5,313 nt of DNA, from positions 1-5,313 of the forward strand of contig JALUTE010000269.1 in the NCBI GenBank assembly GCA_027058255.1. The letters are read 5' to 3'. This document shows positions 1 to 5,277 of this stretch, piece by piece; position 1 is the stretch's first letter; every line of letters begins with the position of its first letter. Source of the stretch: Methyloligella sp. (lineage in GTDB: Bacteria > Pseudomonadota > Alphaproteobacteria > Rhizobiales > JALUTE01). A program made the position numbers and the translations under genes. The notes below the pieces were generated by a model that saw only the letters and a program-made list of their open reading frames with translations, was not told the origin of the DNA and ran no database searches.

Positions 1-109
1 TCATCTGGTCGATGAGCGGCCACAGGGCCGCGGCTCCGCCCACGGCGGCAAATGCGCCGGTGGCGATGAACAGGAAATCACGGCGTGTCGGCTCGTCGCT
101 TTCCGTCAT
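1..109 (-). CDS. petA: Rieske iron-sulfur subunit of cytochrome bc1, N-terminal part (cut by window edge)
   Basis: The visible 36 codons read MTESDEPTRRDFLFIATG and continue as a small-residue hydrophobic stretch ending LWPLIDQM. This is the N-terminus typical of alphaproteobacterial Rieske proteins: a twin-arginine-type RRDFL signal followed by the single membrane anchor (about residues 12-32). The Rieske protein carries a 2Fe-2S cluster and passes electrons from ubiquinol to cytochrome c1 in the bc1 complex of the inner membrane. The cluster-binding Cys/His motifs lie outside the window. The ATG at 109 gives the expected N-terminus, but only a distant GGGAGG (about 20 bases upstream) resembles a ribosome site. 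The gene is divergent from hemF. The family call rests on the N-terminus alone. Confidence 0.88.
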   Translation of the reverse strand, partial: MTESDEPTRRDFLFIATGAFAAVGGAAALWPLIDQM

Positions 110-480
110 GGTATGAGACGCCAAGGCTGCCTCCCTCGAAGGTGTGTCGTCCCGTCGGTCCCACCTCGATGATCCGCTGGCGTGCCCGCCCATCCAAGTG
201 GGACGCCGAACATGACGACAAATCAACTCACGATGGGTTGTGGGGGCCGCGCGGACCACCAGCAAATGGACTCTCCGTCAATGAACGATGGTGCGAGCAC
301 TCTTGGCACTCCGCCCGAATTTTCTCAAGGGCTCCTCTTGGACAATTTGGCGCATCCGTGCACGGCTCCGGGCCGCAGGGAACCGGTCGCGCGCGCCCAA
401 CGAATGGGTTTTCAAGCAAGGCCCGGCGGGGCAAAGTGGCGCGCCAGAAAGACGGGACCTTCGGTGGAGCAGGCGGACAG
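110..480. other. Intergenic region between divergent petA and hemF
   Basis: These 371 bases must carry the promoters for petA (leftward) and hemF (rightward). The stretch around 200-350 is less GC-rich than the flanking genes and shows no third-position bias, as expected for regulatory DNA. I see a 7-bp inverted repeat GTCCCAC/GTGGGAC at 158-164 and 198-204 with a 33-base loop, probably chance. TGGAC-N5-GTCAA near 267-281 resembles an FNR box but has the wrong spacing. No convincing -35/-10 pair or gene was found. The hemF reading frame stays open back to position 85, but that extension resembles no HemF and is probably untranslated. Confidence 0.6.
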
Positions 481-1407
481 ATGAGGCAAACGAGCAACAG
501 CGAGAGCGGGAGCAAGAGCGCTGACGGCGGGCCCGAGGCGCGCAAGGCACGCGCCAGGGCCTGGTTCGAGAAGCTTCAGGGGCGCATCTGCGCTGCTTTC
601 GAGGCATTGGAGGACGAGCTGCAGACCGGCCCGCAGGCCACCCGTCCGGCTGGCCGGTTCACCCGAACGCCCTGGAAGCGCACCGACCATACCGGCGGCG
701 ATGGCGGCGGCGGCACCATGGCGATGATGCGCGGACGGCTGTTCGAGAAGGTGGGCGTGCACACATCCACCGTTTTCGGCGAGTTCGCACCCGAGTTCCG
801 CGACCAGATTCCCGGCGCGGCCGAGGACCCGCGTTTCTGGGCCTCGGGCATCTCTCTGATCGCACACATGCACAATCCCAACGTCCCGGCCGTGCACATG
901 AACACCCGCTATGTGGTGACATCCCGCTCCTGGTTCGGAGGCGGCGCGGATCTCACACCGGTGCTCGCCCGCCGGCGCAGCCAGGACGACCCGGACAGCA
1001 TCGCCTTCCACGCCGCCATGGAGCGCGCCTGCCGCGCCCATCCCGCGGTCGCCGACTATGAGCGCTTCAAGGCCTGGTGCGACGAGTATTTCTACCTGCC
1101 GCACCGGAATGAGCCCCGCGGCATCGGCGGCATTTTCTACGACTATCTGAACACCGGCGATTTCGACGCCGAGCTCGCCTTCACCCGCGATGTGGGGCTC
1201 GCCTTTCTCCAGGTCTATCCCGAGATCGTGCGCCGAAACATGGACACGCCCTGGACCGAGGCGGATCGGGAGGAGCAGCTCGTGCGCCGCGGGCGCTATG
1301 TGGAGTTCAACCTGCTCTATGACCGGGGCACGATCTTCGGCCTGAAGACCGGCGGCAATGTGGATTCGATCCTCTCCTCCATGCCGCCCGTCGTGAAATG
1401 GCCCTGA
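481..1407 (+). CDS. hemF: Oxygen-dependent coproporphyrinogen III oxidase
   Basis: HemF decarboxylates the two propionates on rings A and B of coproporphyrinogen III to vinyl groups, using O2, to give protoporphyrinogen IX in haem synthesis (cytoplasm). The 308-residue protein matches the family along its length: an N-terminal helix (ARAWFEKLQGRICAAFEALE, residues about 25-44), the glycine-rich GGDGGGGTMAMMRG (72-85), the conserved HMHNPNVPAVHMNTRY (129-144) holding the active-site His and Arg, WFGGGADLTP (151-160), then WCDEYFYLPHR, GIGGIFYDYLN and FNLLYDRGTIFGLKTGG near the C-terminus. It ends VVKWP without the longer tail of the E. coli enzyme, which is normal for alphaproteobacteria. The ATG at 481 gives the usual N-terminus and has GGAG at 466-469. 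Oxygen-dependent HemF fits an organism with aerobic respiration and the adjacent bc1 gene. Confidence 0.97.
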   Translation: MRQTSNSESGSKSADGGPEARKARARAWFEKLQGRICAAFEALEDELQTGPQATRPAGRFTRTPWKRTDHTGGDGGGGTMAMMRGRLFEKVGVHTSTVFGEFAPEFRDQIPGAAEDPRFWASGISLIAHMHNPNVPAVHMNTRYVVTSRSWFGGGADLTPVLARRRSQDDPDSIAFHAAMERACRAHPAVADYERFKAWCDEYFYLPHRNEPRGIGGIFYDYLNTGDFDAELAFTRDVGLAFLQVYPEIVRRNMDTPWTEADREEQLVRRGRYVEFNLLYDRGTIFGLKTGGNVDSILSSMPPVVKWP

Positions 1408-1409
1408 CC

Positions 1410-1447
1410 GGGGGGGCACCCTTCGCTCCCCGCCACCGGCCGCCCCC
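1410..1447 (+). terminator. Possible weak hairpin between hemF and the dehydrogenase
   Basis: A run of seven G (1410-1416) plus C can pair with GCCCCC at 1442-1447, a 6-bp G/C stem with a 24-base loop. There is no T-tract after it. It is therefore unlikely to be an efficient intrinsic terminator; at most it could attenuate read-through into the dehydrogenase. Confidence 0.15.
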
Positions 1448-1472
1448 TGAGCGGAAAACAAGGACCACCGTC

Positions 1473-2558
1473 ATGCACCGACAAGCCATCGTCGCCTACG
1501 GAGCGCCGCTCGAGGCGCGCGAGGATCCGACGCCCGAGCCCGCGGGCACTCAGGTGCTGGTGCGGGTCAGCCATTGCGGCGTCTGCCATTCGGACGTTCA
1601 CCTGCAGGACGGCTATTTCGATCTCGGAGAGGGCAAGAGGCTGGACGTGACGGCCGGCCGCGATCTGCCCTTCACCCTGGGGCACGAGATCGCTGGCGAG
1701 GTCGTTGCCCTCGGCCCCGATGCCGAAGCGGCGGCCGGCGAGGCCCCCGGCGACATGGCCCGCCTCGCCCGGCCCGGTGCGCGCGTCGCCGTCTATCCCT
1801 GGATCGGCTGCGGGGCATGCAGCCTGTGCGGGCGCGGGCTCGAGCATTTGTGCAATCGCCCGCGCGCCCTCGGCATCACGGTGGATGGCGGCTATGCCAC
1901 CCACGTCCTGCTGCCGCATCCCCGCTATCTCCTCGACATGGAGGGGCTCGCGCCGGAGATGGCCGGCTGCTTCATGTGCTCGGGGCTGACCGCCTACAGC
2001 GCCTATCGAAAGGCCGAGCCCTTCCTCCATGCCGGCCCGCTCGTCATCGTCGGCCTCGGCGGCGTTGGCATGATGGGCCTTCAGATCGCCCGTGCGCTGA
2101 CGGACGGCCCGGTGCTCGTGGCCGATGTGGCCGCCGCCAAGCGCGAGGCGGCCCTCGGCGCGGGGGCGACGGAAGCCTTCGATCCCGGCGAGCCGGAGGC
2201 GCGCAAAGCCATCCTCGCCCGCACGGGCGGCGGCGCGGGCGCCGTGATCGACTTCGCCGGATCGCAGAGCTCCATGCACTTCTCGCAAGGGCTCGTGGCC
2301 AAGGGCGGCGCCGTTGTCGTGGTCGGGCTCATGGGCGGGCGCTTCTCACTGCCTGTGCCCATGTTCCCGCTGCGCGCCCTCTCGATCATCGGCAGCTATG
2401 TGGGCTCTCTGGAAGAGGCGCGCGCGGTGCTGGACCTTGCACGCAGAGGGCGGATCGCACCCATTCCGGTCACCCTTCGCCCGCTCGCCGAGGCCGATCG
2501 CAGCCTCAACGATCTGCGCGAGGGAAACGTGCTCGGCCGCATCGTCCTGACGCCCTGA
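1473..2558 (+). CDS. Zinc-dependent medium-chain alcohol dehydrogenase, 6-hydroxyhexanoate dehydrogenase-like
   Basis: This 361-residue enzyme should oxidise an alcohol to the aldehyde/ketone with NAD(+). The GroES-like domain carries the catalytic zinc ligands C38 (HCGVCHSD), H71-E72 (LGHE) and C169 (CFMCSGLTAYSA). The structural zinc site is C113, C116, C119 and C127 in the usual C-x2-C-x2-C-x7-C spacing. The Rossmann motif GLGGVG is at 194-199, and D218 at the end of the next strand favours NAD over NADP. The motifs YPWIGCG, RALGI..DGGYA, CSGLTAYSA and LPLRALSIIGSYVGSLEE match what I recall of the 6-hydroxyhexanoate-dehydrogenase-like subgroup. Residues about 83-101 look longer than in relatives. 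The start at 1473 has AGGA at 1461-1464; an upstream ATG at 1398 in this frame overlaps the end of hemF and would add a non-homologous tail. The true substrate cannot be told from sequence. Co-transcription with hemF (65-base gap) is possible. Confidence 0.9.
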   Translation: MHRQAIVAYGAPLEAREDPTPEPAGTQVLVRVSHCGVCHSDVHLQDGYFDLGEGKRLDVTAGRDLPFTLGHEIAGEVVALGPDAEAAAGEAPGDMARLARPGARVAVYPWIGCGACSLCGRGLEHLCNRPRALGITVDGGYATHVLLPHPRYLLDMEGLAPEMAGCFMCSGLTAYSAYRKAEPFLHAGPLVIVGLGGVGMMGLQIARALTDGPVLVADVAAAKREAALGAGATEAFDPGEPEARKAILARTGGGAGAVIDFAGSQSSMHFSQGLVAKGGAVVVVGLMGGRFSLPVPMFPLRALSIIGSYVGSLEEARAVLDLARRGRIAPIPVTLRPLAEADRSLNDLREGNVLGRIVLTP

Positions 2559-2571
2559 CATCCTGACGCCC
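2545..2571. repeat. 11-bp direct repeat around the dehydrogenase stop codon
   Basis: TCCTGACGCCC occurs exactly at 2545-2555 and again at 2561-2571, with a partial CCTGACA copy between them. The dehydrogenase stop (2556-2558) lies between the two full copies. It looks like a small local duplication in the convergent gap; no function is evident. No T-tailed terminator was found in the remaining gap up to 2623. Confidence 0.5.
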
Positions 2572-2623
2572 GCGCGGCAAGCCCCCGGAGGCCGCAGGCA
2601 CGCGGCACGGGACTCGGCAGGGA

Positions 2624-3490
2624 TCAGAAGTGATAGACGGCCTCGACGAGGGCGCGATAGTCGGTGCTCGGCTGGGCGCCGTTGAGATCCGCGGCAATGG
2701 GAATCTGCACCCCGCCCTTGAGCGCGAACTGGCGATAGGTCCACCAGATCACCGGCGAGAGGAACATCTGCCAGCCGCCCGTATTGGCGAGCGCAAGGCC
2801 ACCGAGCCGGTCGCGCTCCCGGCTCTCCCAATTGAGCTCGAGCATCAGGACCGTGTCGGGCTCGTCATATTCGGTGAGCACCGGTCGCACACCGCCGACG
2901 AGGTCGAGAAAAAGCGCATCGCCCTTCTTGAGCCCGCGAGCGCCCTCACCATTGAGCTTGTAGCGCGCATCCGCAAAACCGTACCAGCGCCGCCCCTCGT
3001 AACCGGCGGCCACGCCCACCAGCACATCGGTCGAGCCCGAGCCGAGCGGCGGCACCGTGCCATCGTCCGCCGTCGGCAGCTTGGTCTTCACGAAAACGGA
3101 GGCCTTGCGCTGGGCGCCCGGCAGATTCTGGAGAAAGAACTGGTATTTTGTGCCCAGGACCACGTCGCCGAGCCCGTCAGACGAGAAGCCGTCCACCGAC
3201 GTCCAGGCATAGGGAAGCTCGATCGAGACCTCCCAGTCCGAGGTGATGCCGTATTCGAGACCGAGGAAAAGCTCGCGCCTGCGCTCTTCATGGCCGTAGC
3301 CGCGGTCGCGATCGGCATGGACGCCGACGGTGACCTCGGTGCCGCCCTTCCATATGGTCTCCGGGCCGGCGCTGAAGAGCGGGCCATGCGCCGAGGCGGT
3401 CGACACGCCGAGGATCACGAAGAGGAGCGCGACGGAAAGGACCGCAATCGGCGCGCCTGAACGGACAGTCGTCTCGCGACAGAACATCAT
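2624..3490 (-). CDS. Predicted outer-membrane beta-barrel, phenol-degradation MetA-like (Phenol_MetA_deg) family
   Basis: The 288-residue protein has a signal peptide (hydrophobic about 14-30, cleavage after STASA at 34). The mature protein begins HGPLFSAGPETIWKGG and continues as alternating strands rich in aromatic and glycine residues (LFLGLEYGITSDWEVSIELPYAW, GDVVLGTKYQFF, SVFVKTKLPTADDG, WYGFADARYKL). It ends VYHF with a terminal Phe, the classical signature of an outer-membrane barrel. The pattern matches the family usually annotated as transporter or MetA-pathway phenol degradation protein; the real function is generally unknown. The first of two adjacent ATGs (3490, 3487) is chosen; GGGGGAGG lies 6 bases upstream of it. 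Only 26 bases separate it from the HMA gene, so the two are very likely one transcript under the MerR-type promoter. It could provide an outer-membrane route or surface for the metal handled by its neighbours, which is inference. Confidence 0.72.
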   Translation of the reverse strand: MMFCRETTVRSGAPIAVLSVALLFVILGVSTASAHGPLFSAGPETIWKGGTEVTVGVHADRDRGYGHEERRRELFLGLEYGITSDWEVSIELPYAWTSVDGFSSDGLGDVVLGTKYQFFLQNLPGAQRKASVFVKTKLPTADDGTVPPLGSGSTDVLVGVAAGYEGRRWYGFADARYKLNGEGARGLKKGDALFLDLVGGVRPVLTEYDEPDTVLMLELNWESRERDRLGGLALANTGGWQMFLSPVIWWTYRQFALKGGVQIPIAADLNGAQPSTDYRALVEAVYHF

Positions 3491-3516
3491 GGCCAGCCTC
3501 CCCCGTCTCGGCGGCC

Positions 3517-3807
3517 TCAGCCGCGCGTGAAGCCCCGCAGGGCGAAGCCCGCATCCTTGACGATCTGCCTGGCCCGGCTCTTCGTCAGCGTCGCACCATC
3601 CCTCATGGTCACGACCACGAGGCCCTTGTTGATGTAGACTTTCAGTTTCTCGACGCCCTTGACGGCCTTGAGCTTCTTCTCGATGCCATAGGCGCAGAAC
3701 GGACAGGCCAGACCGTCCACCTTGAGCTTGTACACCTGCCCCGCCCAGGCCGCCTGGCCCCCGAGAATGCTCAGCGCAACTGCGGCCGCGATCGTCCAGC
3801 GTTTCAT
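3517..3807 (-). CDS. Periplasmic single-domain heavy-metal-associated (HMA) protein, MerP/CopZ-like fold
   Basis: The 96-residue protein has a signal peptide (KR then a hydrophobic stretch, predicted cleavage after AWA at 22) followed by one HMA domain. The metal site is GLACPFCAYGIEKKL with C35 and C38, then KGVEKLKVYINKGLVVV, which is the expected beta-alpha-beta pattern. HMA domains bind soft metals such as Cu(I), Hg(II), Zn or Cd through the CxxC pair, and an exported single-domain form recalls MerP. The residue before the first Cys pair is Leu-Ala rather than the usual Met-x, a variant seen in a subset of exported HMA proteins. The ATG at 3807 is preceded by GGAGA at suitable spacing. 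Upstream lies the MerR-type operator, and downstream the beta-barrel gene. Which metal it carries is not determined. Confidence 0.88.
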   Translation of the reverse strand: MKRWTIAAAVALSILGGQAAWAGQVYKLKVDGLACPFCAYGIEKKLKAVKGVEKLKVYINKGLVVVTMRDGATLTKSRARQIVKDAGFALRGFTRG

Positions 3808-3874
3808 GTTCGGCTCTCCTTCTTGGTCGATGGCACGTCCCGACGCGATGCCCGGTCCCGTGCATGTCGCCCCC

Positions 3875-3906
3875 TCCTTGCCCTCCGTATCTCGGTACGG
3901 TGTCAA
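3875..3906 (-). promoter_or_regulatory. MerR-family type promoter/operator upstream of the HMA-barrel operon
   Basis: On the minus strand TTGACA (3906-3901) is followed by the dyad CCGTA-N6-TACGG (3900-3885) and then an AAGG-containing -10 region. That region reads as GCAAGG with a 19-base spacer or CAAGGA with a 20-base spacer. A dyad lying between -35 and -10 in an over-long 19-20 base spacer is the hallmark of promoters activated by MerR-family regulators. The arrangement closely parallels the classical mer operator as I recall it (TTGACTCCGTAC....GTACGGAAGTAAGGT). Start of transcription would fall near 3868, about 60 bases before the HMA start codon. No MerR-family gene is in the window. 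Confidence 0.72.
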
Positions 3907-3940
3907 GGGGCCACGTTCACCTTTGCGAGAGTCGCCTCAC

Positions 3941-3967
3941 GCACGCCCGGACTCCAAGGAGGCGTGC
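3941..3967 (-). terminator. Possible hairpin terminator after the DUF411 gene
   Basis: GCACGCC (3941-3947) and GGCGTGC (3961-3967) form a perfect 7-bp stem with a 13-base loop that itself contains CTCC-TT-GGAG. It lies about 28 bases after the DUF411 stop and before the MerR-type promoter, a reasonable place for a terminator. No T-tract follows on the minus strand, so the call is weak. Confidence 0.3.
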
Positions 3968-3994
3968 CGCGAACCGGTTGGACGAGCGGCGCGG

Positions 3995-4435
3995 TCACCT
4001 GTGCGAGCTGAAGACCTTGGAACCGCTCGCCGTGAAGGCCAGAACGTCATAGGGATCGCGCTCGCCGTTCTCCATGCCCGGAGAGCCCGACGGCATGCCG
4101 GGAACCGCAAGCCCGAGAACATTCGGACGCTCGGAGAGCAGGCGCTGCACGTCGGCCGCCGGCACATGGCCCTCGATGGTATATCCGCCCACCCGCGCCG
4201 TGTGGCACGACTGCAGCTCGTCCCGCACGCCGGCCATGCGCTTGACCATGTCCATGCTGTCCATGTTCTTCACGGTGACCTTGAACCCGGCCTTGCGCAT
4301 GTGCTCGACCCATTTGCCGCAGCAACCGCAGGTCGGGCTCTTCCACACCGTCACGGGCGGCAGCTCACCGGCAAGGGTGATGCGTGGCGCGATCAGCATG
4401 GCGACCGCGATCAGGCCCAGGAGCAGTTTTCTCAT
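3995..4435 (-). CDS. DUF411 / CopG-like periplasmic metal-binding protein
   Basis: The 146-residue protein has a signal peptide (hydrophobic about 4-16, cleavage probably after TLA at 22). It then shows the DUF411 hallmarks: VTVWKSPTCGCCGKWVEHM with CxCC cysteines C36, C38 and C39 and H45; ELQSCHTARVGGYTIEGHVPAADV with C77-H78 and H90; and LGLAVPGMPSGSPGME. DUF411 has a thioredoxin-like fold. It includes Pseudomonas CopG, reported to hold a cysteine-bridged copper cluster, and members often sit in copper-resistance loci. The conserved Cys and His residues suggest copper binding or redox handling in the periplasm. The ATG at 4435 is preceded by AAGGA at 9 bases. It is separated from the HMA gene by 187 bases containing its own promoter, and from the His/Met-rich gene by 289 bases, so it may be a separate transcript. 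Confidence 0.92.
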   Translation of the reverse strand: MRKLLLGLIAVAMLIAPRITLAGELPPVTVWKSPTCGCCGKWVEHMRKAGFKVTVKNMDSMDMVKRMAGVRDELQSCHTARVGGYTIEGHVPAADVQRLLSERPNVLGLAVPGMPSGSPGMENGERDPYDVLAFTASGSKVFSSHR

Positions 4436-4724
4436 GTCGATCCATCCTTCGTCATCGTAACAAGCATGACCATGCCTCGCATGTCATGTCTCGCGCGGCC
4501 ATGTCTCGCACGGCCATGTCTGGTTCTTCCCCGGCGCACCGGCAGGATCTGAGCGCCGCAAGCGCCGGCCGGTCCGTCCAGCCCTCTTCAAGGACACGCC
4601 GGGCATGGACGCTTTGTCAAGGTCCGACCGGCGCATTGCAGCCCCGCGCGCGGACGGCGATGTCTGCCGCCCGCGCACGCCATGGCCTCTCGATACGGCC
4701 TGTCGATGGCGCCCGGCCTCGGAC
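4436..4724. other. Intergenic region between the His/Met-rich gene and the DUF411 gene
   Basis: These 289 bases should include the leader, and perhaps the promoter, of the DUF411 gene. A perfect TTGACA (4620-4615, minus strand) is the best -35 candidate, but 17 bases further there is only GTGTCC, a poor -10, and no MerR-type dyad is present. The region also holds the 15-base tandem repeat at 4485-4523. No convincing gene or T-tailed terminator was seen on either strand. Confidence 0.45.
4485..4523. repeat. 15-bp tandem repeat, two full copies and a partial third
   Basis: CATGTCTCGCGCGGC (4485-4499) is followed directly by CATGTCTCGCACGGC (4500-4514), one mismatch apart, and then by CATGTCT (4515-4521). 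A degenerate related piece CATGCCTCGC lies just before (4471-4480). The array is about 50-90 bases upstream of the DUF411 start codon, in its leader or promoter region. It might be a chance slippage array or a set of binding sites. Confidence 0.7.
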
Positions 4725-5075
4725 CTAGCGCCCCGATTGCATGCCGCCGCCCTTGCCATGCATGTGGTCCTTGGCGCCCTCGGCATGGCCGTGGTCCTCG
4801 CCCTTGGCGTGATGCCCGTCCCCCTTGTGGGAGTCGTCATGACCGGCCTTGCCCTGGTCCTTCATGGTCTGGCCCATCATCGGGCCGGAGCCGCGCATGC
4901 CGCCCTGCATCTGCCCGCCCGGCATCTGCGCCTGGGCCATCGTCTGGCTCTGACCGGATGCGGAGCCTTTCGCCGCATCGGGGCCATGCGCGAGCGCGGC
5001 GCCCGCGGCAACGACGGCAGACGCCATCAGGGCGCCGACAAGCAGCGGAGCATTGGCGGCTTTGAATCGTGTCAT
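4725..5075 (-). CDS. Small His/Met-rich periplasmic protein, probable metal-binding (copper?) protein
   Basis: The 116-residue protein has a signal peptide (MTRFK, hydrophobic about 9-28, cleavage after ALA at 29). The mature 87 residues are low-complexity in two parts. A Gln/Gly/Met-rich part holds M46, M51, M56, M60, M66, M67 and M71. A His/Asp/Lys/Gly-rich tail holds H79, H83, H88, H89, H95, H97, H104 and H106 plus M105 and M112. The mature chain also starts with His (HGPDAAKG). There is no cysteine. Clustered Met and His in an exported protein suggest Cu(I)/Cu(II) binding or metal buffering, as in Met-rich copper-resistance proteins; this is inferred from composition, and I recognise no named family. 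The ATG at 5075 has GGAGA about 8 bases upstream; an in-frame ATG at 5159 with AAGGAG is an alternative that would add 28 residues before the signal. Low complexity also makes long antisense frames here, which I discount. Confidence 0.8.
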   Translation of the reverse strand: MTRFKAANAPLLVGALMASAVVAAGAALAHGPDAAKGSASGQSQTMAQAQMPGGQMQGGMRGSGPMMGQTMKDQGKAGHDDSHKGDGHHAKGEDHGHAEGAKDHMHGKGGGMQSGR

Positions 5076-5147
5076 GTTGCAAGTCTCCTCAACGCGACCG
5101 GCAGCCGAAGGTCTCCGTGCGCCGACCGTCATCCCATGTGACCGGAT

Positions 5148-5171
5148 GCGCACCCTCATGGTGCGCTCCTT
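5148..5171 (-). promoter_or_regulatory. Hairpin enclosing an alternative start codon of the His/Met-rich gene
   Basis: GCGCACC (5148-5154) and GGTGCGC (5160-5166) form a perfect 7-bp stem with a 5-base loop. On the minus strand the loop contains ATG (5159-5157), in frame with the His/Met-rich gene and preceded by AAGGAG (5171-5166) at 6 bases. The last base of that site lies in the stem. The stem could hide this upstream start in the mRNA, leaving the downstream ATG at 5075, whose protein has a compact signal peptide. If the upstream start were used, the signal peptide would have an unusually long n-region. Confidence 0.45.
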
Positions 5172-5224
5172 CACGCCGCCTCCACATAGGCGCGATCTGT
5201 GACGGAACCATGTGGCGACAAGAC

Positions 5225-5247
5225 CTGTTTTGTAACAGTGCGTCACA
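5225..5247 (-). promoter_or_regulatory. Candidate regulator site upstream of the His/Met-rich gene
   Basis: On the minus strand TGTGAC (5247-5242) and TGTTAC (5237-5232) form a direct repeat at exactly 10 bases, one helical turn, the type of layout bound by OmpR-family response regulators. The second half also belongs to an inverted repeat CTGTT-N4-AACAG (5225-5238). Further TGTGAC copies occur near 5137-5142 and 5199-5204. No regulator can be named from this. Confidence 0.3.
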
Positions 5248-5277
5248 AGCCGGTGATGGCGTTGCGCCGCGTTACAC

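Noticed and set aside
267..281. FNR/FnrL-like box TGGAC-N5-GTCAA upstream of hemF
   Set aside because: The consensus needs TTGAT/TTGAC halves with a 4-base gap; this has a mismatch and one extra base.
85..480. Upstream in-frame extension of hemF to an ATG at 85
   Set aside because: The extra 132 residues resemble no HemF, lack codon bias, and overlap the petA start; the ATG at 481 gives the standard family N-terminus.
182..484. 100-codon rightward frame starting with GTG whose TGA overlaps the hemF ATG (ATGA), suggesting a translationally coupled small gene
   Set aside because: Third codon positions lack the G/C bias of the real genes here, no ribosome site or family motif is visible, and the stop overlap can arise by chance.
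412..1461. Long leftward frame of 349 codons antisense to hemF
   Set aside because: It is the antisense shadow of a GC-rich gene and shows no family motif; hemF is certain on the other strand.
1317..2288. 323-codon leftward frame antisense to the dehydrogenase
   Set aside because: Shadow of the strongly supported dehydrogenase; composition is typical of antisense in GC-rich DNA.
4596..4620. Second MerR-type operator at the TTGACA before DUF411
   Set aside because: No dyad is present in the 19-20 bases after TTGACA and no recognisable -10 element follows.
4484..4840. Leftward 118-codon frame covering the intergenic region and part of the His/Met-rich gene
   Set aside because: It starts inside that gene in another frame, is Arg/Ala-rich without domain features, and ends in the tandem repeat.
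4605..5141. Rightward 178-codon frame that looks like a membrane protein with His residues
   Set aside because: Its hydrophobic stretches are the antisense of the His/Met-rich low-complexity gene (ATG and CAT are mutual complements), and it has no start signal.
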